Positions 15,145-23,355 of a DNA stretch of 32,410 bases are shown here, one piece after another. The DNA is taken from NCBI GenBank assembly GCA_020847755.1, contig JADLBK010000095.1, forward strand, positions 1 to 32,410, read 5' to 3'. The notes below the pieces were generated by a model. That model was not told where the DNA came from and ran no database searches. It worked only from the letters and a program-made list of their open reading frames with translations. This stretch comes from Flavobacteriales bacterium (GTDB lineage: Bacteria; Bacteroidota; Bacteroidia; Flavobacteriales_F; PHOS-HE28). The position numbers were made by a program, and so were the translations under genes. Within the stretch, counting starts at the first letter, position 1. Each line of letters begins with the position of its first letter.

Positions 15145-17871
15145 CTAGCGCACCATGAGCTTCTGTTCGGTCCGGGTGCTTCCGTCGTCCACGCTCAGGA
15201 CGTATGTGCCTGGGCGCACGGTGGAGGGCACAGGCAGGGGCGAGGTGGTGTTCACACGGTCCTGCCAGACCATGCGGCCGCTCAGGTCCATGAGCCGGAG
15301 GTCGGCGGCGCCCGTGCCGGTGAGGTGGAGCAGGCCGCCGGCCTCCACGGGGTTCGGATACGCCACGGGCCGGTCGGCGCTCAGGGCGTCCGTGGGTGAG
15401 ATCCCCGTGCTGAGCCCGCAGAGGATGTCCTCCTCGCGCACCAGGACGATCGAGCGGTAGGCCTGCACCGTGATGGAACCGCTGTGCAGGTTGCCCTGGA
15501 CATCGCTCCAGCAGCCGTCGAGGCTGAAGGTCTGCGCGGTGGGCTGGTCGTTCACCAACAGCTGCTGGCGGTCCAGCGGGTCCAGCGGCGTCACGTCCAC
15601 ACGATGCAGCTCCACATTGTCCAACCAGTAGGTGCTCTCGGTGTAGTGGTTGGTGAAGGTGCAGTTGCCCTGGTCGGTGAGGTCGCTCTGGAAGAACATC
15701 GTGACATCGCGGCGCACGGGGCTGAAGGGAATGAAGCGACTGGCGACCATCTGCGGCCCGGTCTGCTGCGTCAGCCCCTTGAAGCCGGCCTTCACTTCGC
15801 CCTGCACGGTGCTCTGGATGCTGAAGCGCAGCCGATACCATTGGCCGTTCTGCACATTGGCCAGCTGGGTGTGCTTCAGGGTGCACTCGTGGTAGGTGTT
15901 GTTGTTGGCGAAGTGGACCTTGAGGGCGCCGTTGTCCAGCTGGCCGTAGTCGTGCGAGATCTGCCCCTGGCTGGGCCAGCCGCTCCAACCGTTCACGTCG
16001 TAGGCGAAGTTGCCGTTGGGCACCAGGTTCGCGCTCAGCACGTCGGCCACCTCGAATGCGCTCATGGTCTTCGGGCTGCGCAGTGAGTTCGGGTCCTCGC
16101 CCCTTTCGGCCTGCCAGCGCTCCAGGCTGAAGTACTTCATCACCCCGGCGAAGGTGTTGAACTGCAGGATGCTGCGGTCGTTGTAGGGGTTGAAGTAGTA
16201 GTTGTCGTTGAAGGTGCCGTAATCCACCCAGTTGGCCGAGTACACGTGGTACTGGCGCATGCAGAGCTGGTCCTCGGCCAGCGCGTACATCACGTTGCCG
16301 GTGTACACATCATTGAAGGCGGGCACATGATAGGGGGCGGTGGCTCCCGGGCCGTTGTAGTTGCTGAAGTCCGAGATGGAGAGCTGCACCGTGTTGTTGA
16401 ACAGGATGTTGTCCTTGATCTGGTTGCCGGTGCTCACCATGGTGTGGTCCACGTGGATGCCGCTGCCCAGGCAGTTGGCCACGGTGTTGTGCTGCACCAG
16501 TGTGTTCTTGATGCTGATGTTGCCGAAGTAGATGCCGTGGCAGATGGGTTCGTAGTTGCTGAAGTTCGGCGCCGAGCTCTCCAGGTTACCGGTGATGTCC
16601 ATCACGATGTTGTCGCGGATGATCATGCCGTCGGCGTTGTCGAACGCAATGCCGCCACCGTCGTTGAGGATCGCCAGGGCGTGGCGCACCACGTTGCGTT
16701 CCACCAGCGCGTTGCGCTCCACCACCATGCCCACGTAGCCGATGTTGTCGAAGCGGTTGTCCGTCACCACCATGCCCTGGCCGGTGAGCCGCAGTCCGAA
16801 GTAGCCCCAGTTGTTCTCACCGAGGCCCGGCTGCAGGGCCACGTCCTCGAACACGCACTGCGTCACCGAGCTGTTGTCGTCCATCAGGTATACCCCGGTG
16901 GCGTAGGTGCGCTGCACGTTCAGGTGGTGGAAGTCCTGGTCGCCGCCGGTGCTCAGGATGGCCTGGTACGTGTCGCTGAAGCTGCAGTGGGCGGCCTCCA
17001 GCTGGGTGGTGCCGCTCAGGCGCAGGCTGGCTCCGGTCTGATGGCGGAAGGCGATGTGCTCCACGAGGATGTGGTGGCGCTGCCAGCTCACGGAGATGCC
17101 ATGGTCGGTGACGCTCACCTCCACCAGTTGGGTGTTCGGGTCGGCGTTGCCGGGGCACCACAGGTAGAGCTGCCCATTGGCCACGTCGTGGAACCACTCC
17201 CCGGGCGCATCAAGCTCGCTGAGCTTGTTGCGGAGGAAGTAACCCCAGTGGTCGTCGCCGATGTTGTTGCCTGTGCTGGTGTGGGTGAGCGTGGTTCCCG
17301 AGTGCGCCGTCACGCGCGCGGTGTCGTAGCTCCAGTTGGTGGTGCGCATCACCATCGTGGCCCCGGTCCAGTATCCGGCCGGCTGGGTGAGCGCGGCGTC
17401 CTGGGTGGTGGTGGAGGTTCCCAGGTCGTTGCGCAGCCAGCCACTGTTCGGGTAGCGCGCCAGGGTCTGCAGTTGCCCGTTCACGTAAAGGTGCTTCATG
17501 GACGGGGTGAACGGGGCGCGCCAGATGTTCCCACTATGCACCGTCCAACCTGTCACAGGCACGCTGCCGCTGATCACGGGGTCTGCCCCGGTGCCATAGG
17601 CGCCGATGGTGATGCGGTTGCCTGCAGTGCCGCTGGCCGAGACCGTCAGCTTGCCGCGGTACACGCCCCCGCGTTGGAAGAGCACCTGGTCGCCCGGCTG
17701 CACTTGGCCGGCGATCTGGTTCACGCGGGCGATGGTCTGCCAGGCCTGGGCCGGGCTCGTTCCGCTGTTGGCATCGTTCCCGGTGGGCGAAACGTGGTAG
17801 GTGGCCGCTGGAAGCTTGAGGGCCAGCAGGAGCAGCACAGGGAGAACGAGGTGTAGGGTTCTGTTGCGCAT
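15145..17871 (-). CDS. T9SS-secreted parallel beta-helix protein
   Basis: The 908-residue product starts at 17871, where MRNRTLHLVLPVLLLLALKL begins a clear signal peptide; an open frame continues 69 residues further upstream but has no signal-like features. The mature N-terminus YHVSPTGNDANSGTSPAQAW and the GDQVLFQRGGVYRG block are typical of right-handed beta-helix (pectate-lyase fold) proteins. Residues about 280-560 show Asn-rich helix rungs (IIRDNIVMD, NTLVQHNTVANCLGSGIHV, NQIKDNILFNNT). A CBM-like region follows near 690-830 (NLVPNGNFAYDVNGWSGW...). The last 80 residues are a type A T9SS sorting domain (AYPNPVEAGGLLHLTG ... LMDLSGRMV ... GTYVLSV). It sits opposite to and inside the polysaccharide locus, so a lyase, epimerase or binding role on the polymer is plausible but unproven. 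Confidence 0.85.
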   Translation of the reverse strand: MRNRTLHLVLPVLLLLALKLPAATYHVSPTGNDANSGTSPAQAWQTIARVNQIAGQVQPGDQVLFQRGGVYRGKLTVSASGTAGNRITIGAYGTGADPVISGSVPVTGWTVHSGNIWRAPFTPSMKHLYVNGQLQTLARYPNSGWLRNDLGTSTTTQDAALTQPAGYWTGATMVMRTTNWSYDTARVTAHSGTTLTHTSTGNNIGDDHWGYFLRNKLSELDAPGEWFHDVANGQLYLWCPGNADPNTQLVEVSVTDHGISVSWQRHHILVEHIAFRHQTGASLRLSGTTQLEAAHCSFSDTYQAILSTGGDQDFHHLNVQRTYATGVYLMDDNSSVTQCVFEDVALQPGLGENNWGYFGLRLTGQGMVVTDNRFDNIGYVGMVVERNALVERNVVRHALAILNDGGGIAFDNADGMIIRDNIVMDITGNLESSAPNFSNYEPICHGIYFGNISIKNTLVQHNTVANCLGSGIHVDHTMVSTGNQIKDNILFNNTVQLSISDFSNYNGPGATAPYHVPAFNDVYTGNVMYALAEDQLCMRQYHVYSANWVDYGTFNDNYYFNPYNDRSILQFNTFAGVMKYFSLERWQAERGEDPNSLRSPKTMSAFEVADVLSANLVPNGNFAYDVNGWSGWPSQGQISHDYGQLDNGALKVHFANNNTYHECTLKHTQLANVQNGQWYRLRFSIQSTVQGEVKAGFKGLTQQTGPQMVASRFIPFSPVRRDVTMFFQSDLTDQGNCTFTNHYTESTYWLDNVELHRVDVTPLDPLDRQQLLVNDQPTAQTFSLDGCWSDVQGNLHSGSITVQAYRSIVLVREEDILCGLSTGISPTDALSADRPVAYPNPVEAGGLLHLTGTGAADLRLMDLSGRMVWQDRVNTTSPLPVPSTVRPGTYVLSVDDGSTRTEQKLMVR

Positions 17872-17957
17872 GATCGGTCGTTCGTGCCGTTCAACCCCGG
17901 GGAAGGGGCGCCGGTTGGGTTCTTTCGACGGATCCCGATGCAGCCCCGATGAACGCC

Positions 17958-17988
17958 TTACGATGGCCGTCCGGGGCGGATACCTTTG
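17958..17988 (+). promoter_or_regulatory. Promoter candidate for the second polysaccharide block
   Basis: TACCTTTG at 17981-17988 matches TAnnTTTG and is followed by GCCGCC. TTA at 17958-17960 lies 20 nt upstream in place of the usual TTG. The GT4 start codon at 17996 is only 8 nt after the element, so the transcript would be leaderless or nearly so. Confidence 0.5.
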
Positions 17989-17995
17989 GCCGCCG

Positions 17996-19114
17996 ATGAC
18001 CGGACGACCCTTGCATGTGCTTGTCGTGGGCCAGACCCCGCCACCTTTCGGAGGCCAGGCGGTGATGATCCAGACCATGCTTGAGGGGCGGTACGAGGGG
18101 GTGGTGCTCCATCACGTGCGCATGGCCTTCTCGGAGGACATGGAAAGCGTGGGCCGTTTCCAGCCGCGCAAACTGTGGGTGCTCTTCACCACCGTGCTGG
18201 CCGTGTGGCGCGCCCGGATCGTGCATCGCACGCCGGTGCTTTACTATCCGCCCAGCGGACCCAACAAGGTGCCCGTCCTGCGCGACCTGGTCTTGCTCTG
18301 CGCTGTGCGTTGGATGTTCCGTCTCACGGTGTTCCACTTCCACGCCAGTGGGGTATCCGGTTTCGCCCCGCAACTACCCCGGGCAATGCGCCCCTTGTTC
18401 CGCATCGCCTACGGACGTCCTGACCTGGCCATCCGCACGGCGGAGCAGAACCCCGATGACGGGGCGGCGTTGGGCGCGCGGCGGTCGATCGTCGTTCCCA
18501 ATGGTGTGCCGGACGGGCGCGGCACGGTGGCCGAGCGGACGGCGGCACCGGGCGGGCCGCTCGTGGTGCTCTTCACCGGGGTGCTGATCCCCAGCAAGGG
18601 TGTGATGGTGCTGCTGGAGGCGTTCAGGTTGCTCCGTGGCCAGGGGGTGAACGCGCGGTTGGAGCTGATGGGCAAGTGGGGTGATGCGACCTTCCGGGAG
18701 CAATGCGAACGCTTCGTGGCACTGCACGGGCTTGCGGACCGGGTGCGGTTCCTCGGGGTGAAGCGCGATGCGGAGAAGCTCGCTCACTTCGCCGGTTGCG
18801 ATATCTTCTGTTTCCCCTCGCACTTCGAGGCCGAGAGCTTCGGGTTGGTGCTCACCGAGGCCATGCAGTTCGCGAAGCCTGTGGTGAGCACGCGCTGGCG
18901 AGGCATCCCGTCAGTGGTGGAGGAGGGTGTCAATGGGTTCCTGGTGCCGGTGGAGGACCCCGGTGCGGTGGCGGATCGCCTGGCCAGGCTGGCGGCCGAC
19001 CCCGATCTGCGTCGCACGATGGGCGATGCGGGCCGGCGCATCTTTGAGCAGCGGTTCACGTTAGAACGGTTCCATCGGCGTATGGAAGAGGCTTTCCTCA
19101 GCCTGCGTCACTAG
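17996..19114 (+). CDS. Family 4 glycosyltransferase
   Basis: The 372-residue GT-B enzyme starts at ATG 17996, where the Rossmann-like LHVLVVGQTPPPFGGQAVMIQTML begins. An open frame to 17801 overlaps the divergent signal peptide region and is rejected. The C-terminal domain has VVLFTGVLIPSKGVMVLLEAF, IFCFPSHFEAESFGLVLTEAM with the EX7E pair Glu280 and Glu288, and PVVSTRWRGIPSVVEEGVNGFLV. These are standard for retaining GT4 transferases acting on nucleotide sugars at the membrane face. It leads the operon that continues with the SDR and WecG genes. Confidence 0.9.
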   Translation: MTGRPLHVLVVGQTPPPFGGQAVMIQTMLEGRYEGVVLHHVRMAFSEDMESVGRFQPRKLWVLFTTVLAVWRARIVHRTPVLYYPPSGPNKVPVLRDLVLLCAVRWMFRLTVFHFHASGVSGFAPQLPRAMRPLFRIAYGRPDLAIRTAEQNPDDGAALGARRSIVVPNGVPDGRGTVAERTAAPGGPLVVLFTGVLIPSKGVMVLLEAFRLLRGQGVNARLELMGKWGDATFREQCERFVALHGLADRVRFLGVKRDAEKLAHFAGCDIFCFPSHFEAESFGLVLTEAMQFAKPVVSTRWRGIPSVVEEGVNGFLVPVEDPGAVADRLARLAADPDLRRTMGDAGRRIFEQRFTLERFHRRMEEAFLSLRH

Positions 19115-19125
19115 TGCGAACGACC

Positions 19126-20127
19126 ATGCGCGTCCTTGTCACCGGCGGATCCGGCTTCATCGGCACCAACCTCGTGAAGCTCCTGCTCGATGCGGGGGAG
19201 GAGGTGCTCAACGTGGACTGGAACCCACCGCTGGACCCGGGACAGCGGCCGACCTGGCGGGAGCTCGACATCATGGATGAGAAGGCGCTCGCGGAGGTCT
19301 TCGCGGCCTTCAGGCCCACGCACATCGTGCATCTGGCCGCACGCACCGACACCGACGAGCAGCAGGACCTCAACGCCTATGTGCAGAACCACGAGGGCAC
19401 CCGCCGTGTGCTGAACGCGGTGAAGGCCTGCCCGACCGTGGAGCGCATCATCGTCACCAGCACGCAGTTCGTTTGCGAGGCGGGCCACCAGCCGAAGGAC
19501 GACCTGGACTTCAAGCCGTTCACGCTGTACGGCGAGTCCAAGCGGCTCACCGAGATGGTCACGCGGGAGGCGCGATTGTCCTGCACCTGGACCATCATCC
19601 GGCCCACCACCATCTGGGGCCCGTGGAGCCTGCGCTACCGTGATGTGATGTTCAAGGTGATGCGGAAGGGTCTCTACTTCCATCCTTCACGGCGCAAGGT
19701 GATCCGGTCGTACGGCTACGTGGGCAACGTGGTGTGGCAGATCGACCGCATCCTGCGGCTGCCGGCCGATCGGATGAACGGCCGCGTGTTCTATGTAGGC
19801 GACCCGCCCTTCGACCTGCGCACGTGGGTGGAGGCGGTGTCCAAGGCGCTCACCGGACGGCCCGTGCGGTACATCCCCACGTGGGCCGTGCGCACCCTGG
19901 CGGTCGCCGGTGATGTGCTCAAGGCCGTGGGGCTGCCGTTCCCCATCACCAGCGGCCGCTTCCGATCGATGACCAGCGATTACATCACCCCCATGGACCG
20001 CACGATCGAGGCGCTCGGTCCAGCGCCGTTCAGTGTGGAGGACGGTGTGAAGGCGATGGTGGCGTGGTACGATGACGGCAGTGAGCGCATCGCACATCCG
20101 GTCCGCAACGTGGTGGGTCATGGCTGA
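19126..20127 (+). CDS. NAD-dependent epimerase/dehydratase (extended SDR)
   Basis: The 333-residue protein starts at ATG 19126; a GTG at 19114 that overlaps the previous stop is possible. The nucleotide-binding GGSGFIG is at residues 7-13, Asp follows the second strand (VLNVDW), and the catalytic pair YGESK is Tyr135/Lys139 with a preceding SSTQF. The extended SDR family makes nucleotide sugars by C4 or C5 epimerisation, dehydration or reduction. The product sugar cannot be deduced. Its 3' end overlaps the WecG gene by 8 nt. Confidence 0.88.
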   Translation: MRVLVTGGSGFIGTNLVKLLLDAGEEVLNVDWNPPLDPGQRPTWRELDIMDEKALAEVFAAFRPTHIVHLAARTDTDEQQDLNAYVQNHEGTRRVLNAVKACPTVERIIVTSTQFVCEAGHQPKDDLDFKPFTLYGESKRLTEMVTREARLSCTWTIIRPTTIWGPWSLRYRDVMFKVMRKGLYFHPSRRKVIRSYGYVGNVVWQIDRILRLPADRMNGRVFYVGDPPFDLRTWVEAVSKALTGRPVRYIPTWAVRTLAVAGDVLKAVGLPFPITSGRFRSMTSDYITPMDRTIEALGPAPFSVEDGVKAMVAWYDDGSERIAHPVRNVVGHG

Positions 20128-20953
20128 GCGGGTCCCGATCAAGCCGGGCGCTCTGCCCAAGCGGGCGGTGGTCGACGTGGGCATCACCCTCGGAAGCTTC
20201 GACGACCACGTGCGGATGATCGCGGCGCTCGGAGCCGCGCATCGCTCGTCGTACGTCTGCTGCGTGAACGCGCACATGGCGGTGGAGGCGGCCCGCGATC
20301 CCGCGTTCGCGGCGGTGGTGAACAGCGCCGACCTGGCCACGGCCGATGGCATGCCCCTGCTGCGCTGCCTGCAATGGATCGGCGGTGAGCGGCAGGACCG
20401 TGTGGCGGGCAACGATCTGATGCCGGCCCTGCTGGCCAGGGCGGCGGAGCAAGGGCTTTCCGTCTATCTCTATGGCGGGCGCGAAGAGGTGTTGACAAGG
20501 ATACGCGATCGGGCCGCGCGTGAACTGCCCGCGCTCCGCATTGCCGGGGTGCACGCTCCGCCGTTCCGGGCCTTGAGCGATGCGGAGATGAAGGCCGATG
20601 CGGACCGGATCAATGCCAGCGGGGCGCACATCGTGATGGTATCGCTGGGCTGTCCCAAGCAGGAACGCTGGATGGCCGCCATGCGCCCTTCGGTGAACGC
20701 GGTGATGCTGGGGCTCGGTGGTGCCTTCCTCCTCTATGCCGGTGTCGACACCCGGGCGCCGAAATGGATGCGCGACCTCTCGCTCGAATGGCTCTACCGG
20801 CTGGCCCTGGAGCCCGGTCGGCTGTGGAAGCGCTACCTGGTGACCAACACCTTCTTCCTTGTCCTCGCGATGAAGGCCGGCTGGCAGCGGATGCTCGGAC
20901 AGCGCTTCGGGCGCATCGCTCCGCAGGCGGAAGCAACGGGGCTCGTCGGATGA
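20120..20953 (+). CDS. WecG/TagA/CpsF family glycosyltransferase
   Basis: The 277-residue protein starts at ATG 20120, overlapping the previous stop by 8 nt; an in-frame ATG at 20072 lies far inside the SDR gene. Family signatures are CVNAHMAVEAARDPAF, ATADGMPLL with Asp76 (position of the catalytic Asp), VYLYGGREEV, VSLGCPKQERWM, LGLGGAFLLYAGVDTRAPKWM and LEWLYRLALEPGRLWKRY. GT26 enzymes are peripheral membrane transferases that add ManNAc, ManNAcA or glucose to an undecaprenyl-PP-sugar. A UDP-GlcNAc 2-epimerase encoded 2.4 kb downstream supports a ManNAc-type donor, by inference. Confidence 0.93.
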   Translation: MAERVPIKPGALPKRAVVDVGITLGSFDDHVRMIAALGAAHRSSYVCCVNAHMAVEAARDPAFAAVVNSADLATADGMPLLRCLQWIGGERQDRVAGNDLMPALLARAAEQGLSVYLYGGREEVLTRIRDRAARELPALRIAGVHAPPFRALSDAEMKADADRINASGAHIVMVSLGCPKQERWMAAMRPSVNAVMLGLGGAFLLYAGVDTRAPKWMRDLSLEWLYRLALEPGRLWKRYLVTNTFFLVLAMKAGWQRMLGQRFGRIAPQAEATGLVG

Positions 20954-21024
20954 GCGTCGTTGCGGCAACCAAGGTGCGTGGAAGCGGCCGCTTTCGACGA
21001 ATCGAAGGATTTCTTCGACAAAAC

Positions 21025-21055
21025 TTGACAGCGGATGGTGGCTGGTCTAGTTTTG
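21025..21055 (+). promoter_or_regulatory. Promoter of the phosphoglycosyltransferase gene
   Basis: TTG at 21025-21027 and TAGTTTTG at 21048-21055 have a 20-nt spacing, a good Bacteroidota promoter. It lies 46 nt before the start codon at 21102 and fixes that gene's 5' end. A small hairpin (TCGAAG at 21002-21007 with CTTCGA at 21013-21018) lies just upstream. Confidence 0.7.
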
Positions 21056-21101
21056 ACGTCCCCTTACGACCGGCCAGGAAGCGACCAGGTGCCTCCCATA
21101 G

Positions 21102-22253
21102 ATGATCGACGGTAACCCGCCCCTGCGCATGGAAGCGAACGACCCCGGCAAACTGACCGCCCGCCCCGAAGGCATGGGCGACCTGGCGGCCTTGCTGCGG
21201 TCCAAACGGTTGTCCCTCCAACAGGTGGGATCCGGGTTGAGCAAGGTGCTCACCCTGGAGCCGCTCACCTCGGTGAAGGACCTCATCATCGTGGGCGAGG
21301 GTCCCGCGGCCGAGGAGATCTTCCAGTACTGTCACGACCAGACCGTCCGGGGCTACCGCTTCCGCGGGTTGTTCAACGACCAGGACGTTCGGGGACCGTT
21401 GGGTGCGCATCGCTTGGGCGATGTGGAGGCCGCCAAGGTCTTCGCGGTGCAGAACCGCATAGACATCGTGTACTGCGCCCTGCCGGGCACGAGACGGGCG
21501 GACATCACGGACCTCATGGAGTTCTGTGAGCGGAACACCATCCGGTTCCGGGTGATACCCAGTTTGGACAGCTTCATCCCCGTGGTGAAGACCACGGACC
21601 TGGAGTTCCACGGGTCGGTGCCCGTGAGCAAGCTTCGGCGCGAGCCGCTGGACCATCGGGCGAACCGGGCGTGGAAACGCACCTTCGACATCGTCTTCTC
21701 GGCCCTGGTGATCCTGCTGGTCTTCAGCTGGCTCTTCCCCATCCTGGCGCTATTGGTGAAGCTTTCGTCCCCGGGTCCGGTGTTCTTCCGGCAGCAGCGC
21801 CTTGGTCGCGACAACAAGGAGTTCGCCTGCTGGAAGTTCAGGTCCATGCGCGTGAACGCCGAAGCGGACACCAAGCAGGCCACCAAGAACGATCCGCGGG
21901 TGACCCGCGTGGGGGCCTTTCTGCGGAAGAGCAACCTGGACGAGATGCCCCAGTTCTTCAATGTGCTGATGGGGCAGATGAGCGTGGTGGGCCCCCGCCC
22001 TCACCCCCTGCGGCTGAACGACCAGTACAGGGACATCATCGACAAGTACATGGTGCGCCATTTCGTGCGCCCCGGCATCACGGGTTGGGCGCAGGTGAAC
22101 GGTCTCCGTGGGGAGACCCGCACGCCGGAGCTGATGGAGCGCCGCATCGAACTGGACGTATGGTACCTGGAGAACTGGAGCTTCTGGCTGGACGTGCGGA
22201 TCGTGGTGAAGACCGTGACGAACATGCTCGGCAAGGACCCCAACGCCTACTGA
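21102..22253 (+). CDS. WcaJ-like undecaprenyl-phosphate sugar phosphotransferase, short form
   Basis: The 383-residue product lacks the four-helix N-terminal membrane bundle that brings typical WcaJ/PssZ-type enzymes to about 460 residues. It starts with a soluble CoA-binding-like Rossmann domain (DLIIVGEGPAAEEIF ... GYRFRGLFND). Residues about 193-383 form the bacterial sugar transferase domain: KRTFDIVFSALVILLVFSWLFPILAL membrane re-entrant helix, SPGPVFFRQQRLGRDN, FRSMRVNAEAD, LDEMPQFFNVLMGQMSVVGPRPHP, VRPGITGWAQVNGLRGET. All core motifs for phosphosugar transfer to undecaprenyl phosphate are present. A TAG stop abuts the ATG at 21102 and a good promoter lies just upstream, so the short N-terminus appears genuine. 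Confidence 0.9.
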   Translation: MIDGNPPLRMEANDPGKLTARPEGMGDLAALLRSKRLSLQQVGSGLSKVLTLEPLTSVKDLIIVGEGPAAEEIFQYCHDQTVRGYRFRGLFNDQDVRGPLGAHRLGDVEAAKVFAVQNRIDIVYCALPGTRRADITDLMEFCERNTIRFRVIPSLDSFIPVVKTTDLEFHGSVPVSKLRREPLDHRANRAWKRTFDIVFSALVILLVFSWLFPILALLVKLSSPGPVFFRQQRLGRDNKEFACWKFRSMRVNAEADTKQATKNDPRVTRVGAFLRKSNLDEMPQFFNVLMGQMSVVGPRPHPLRLNDQYRDIIDKYMVRHFVRPGITGWAQVNGLRGETRTPELMERRIELDVWYLENWSFWLDVRIVVKTVTNMLGKDPNAY

Positions 22254-22266
22254 GGCGGGAGCGGGC

Positions 22267-22296
22267 TTGTGGAACCGGTGGAAAGCACTATATTTG
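22267..22296 (+). promoter_or_regulatory. Promoter of rpsT (-33 TTG / -7 TATATTTG)
   Basis: TTG at 22267-22269, then 19 nt, then TATATTTG at 22289-22296, followed by CCGTCCTTTTCAGAGCC, very like the bases after the tRNA-Glu promoter. The start codon is 27 nt downstream. Confidence 0.8.
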
Positions 22297-22322
22297 CCGT
22301 CCTTTTCAGAGCCTGAACAGCC

Positions 22323-22577
22323 ATGGCGAACCATAAGTCGGCCCTCAAGCGGGTGCGTCAGACCGAGACCCGCAACGAGCGCAACCGCTACCAGCACAAG
22401 ACCACGCGCAATGCCGTGCGGGCGCTGCGCAGCACCACCGACAAGAAGGCCGCCACGGCCCTTCTCCCGGAGGTGAGCGCGATGCTTGACAAGCTGGCCA
22501 AGCGCAGCATCATCCACAAGAACAAGGCGGCCAACCTGAAGTCCTCCCTGGCCACGCATGTGAGCAAACTGAAGTGA
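22323..22577 (+). CDS. rpsT: 30S ribosomal protein S20
   Basis: The 84-residue, strongly basic protein begins [21 protein letters not shown] and continues with [35 protein letters not shown], the conserved S20 sequence. It binds 16S rRNA in the small subunit. The length is normal. The gene is monocistronic, with its own promoter and a strong terminator, and separates two halves of the polysaccharide locus. Confidence 0.97.
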   Translation: MANHKSALKRVRQTETRNERNRYQHKTTRNAVRALRSTTDKKAATALLPEVSAMLDKLAKRSIIHKNKAANLKSSLATHVSKLK

Positions 22578-22600
22578 CCCGCGCGGTCACCGTCGCACCG

Positions 22601-22637
22601 GCGAAGGTCCTCCGAACGGGGACCTTTGCTTTTTTTT
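22601..22637 (+). terminator. Intrinsic terminator of rpsT
   Basis: A 10-bp stem (22601-22610 with 22620-22629, one G-T pair) with a 9-nt loop is followed by eight T residues at 22630-22637. It ends 5 nt before the radC start codon. Confidence 0.9.
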
Positions 22638-22642
22638 GACCC

Positions 22643-23353
22643 ATGGCCGACCAGCAGAGCTCCTCCCCGGGCCGGCTCACGATCCGTGAATGGGCCAGCG
22701 ACGACCGGCCACGAGAGCGGCTCCTGAGCCAGGGTGCCGGCGCGCTGAGCGATGCCGAACTGCTGGCCATCCTCATCCGGTCGGGCACCGTGCAGGCCAG
22801 TGCGCTCGACCTGGCCCGGCAGGTGCTGGTCATGGCCGGCAACGACCTGGGCAAGCTCGGCCGCTTGAGCGTGGCCCAGCTCATGCAGGTCAAGGGGCTT
22901 GGGCAGGCCAAGGCCATCGGCATCGCGGCCGCCTTGGAACTGGGCCGCAGACGGCGCGATGCCAGCCCCGAGCAACGGGTGCGCATCACCACCAGCGCGG
23001 TGGCGTTCGAGTTGCTGCACCCCCTGATGGCGGACCTCATGCACGAGGAGTTCTGGCTGATCCTGCTCGATCGGGGCAACGCCGTCACCGGCAAGGTGCG
23101 CGTGAGCCAGGGCGGGATGCACGGTACGGTGGCCGACCCGAAGGTCATTTTCCGGGAGGCGATCGACCGCCGGGCCGCGGGTGTGGTGCTCGCCCACAAC
23201 CACCCGAGCGGACGCGCCATCCCCAGCGAAGAGGACGTCCGCCTCACCCGCAAGCTCGTTGAGGGTGGGCGGCTTCTGGACATCGCCGTGCACGACCACC
23301 TCATCATCACTTCCACGGGCTATTACAGCTTCGCCGACAACGGTTCGCTCTGA
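22643..23353 (+). CDS. radC: RadC/JAB-domain (MPN) DNA repair-family protein
   Basis: The 236-residue product has the RadC layout: an N-terminal UPF0758 helical region (REWASDDRPRERLLSQGAGALSDAELLAILIRSG), a helix-hairpin-helix-like stretch (KGLGQAKAIGI), and a C-terminal JAB/MPN metalloprotease-like domain with AHNHPSG (His185, His187) and a following Asp in SEEDVRLT. The full zinc site is present. The biological role of RadC is unsettled despite the name. The start codon follows the rpsT terminator by 5 nt, so the gene's own promoter is unclear; wecB follows after 2 nt. Confidence 0.95.
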   Translation: MADQQSSSPGRLTIREWASDDRPRERLLSQGAGALSDAELLAILIRSGTVQASALDLARQVLVMAGNDLGKLGRLSVAQLMQVKGLGQAKAIGIAAALELGRRRRDASPEQRVRITTSAVAFELLHPLMADLMHEEFWLILLDRGNAVTGKVRVSQGGMHGTVADPKVIFREAIDRRAAGVVLAHNHPSGRAIPSEEDVRLTRKLVEGGRLLDIAVHDHLIITSTGYYSFADNGSL

Positions 23354-23355
23354 CC

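Noticed and set aside
14528..15988. 486-residue minus-strand open frame across the acetyltransferase and beta-helix 3' end
   Set aside because: It crosses a terminator and two well-supported genes in other frames and contains Pro/Arg/Ala-rich filler.
16246..17856. 536-residue open frame antisense to the beta-helix protein
   Set aside because: Val/His/Ala-rich shadow of a gene with a signal peptide and sorting domain; no domain of its own.
17872..18078. 69-residue N-terminal extension of the beta-helix protein
   Set aside because: It precedes a good signal peptide and overlaps the GT4 gene on the other strand.
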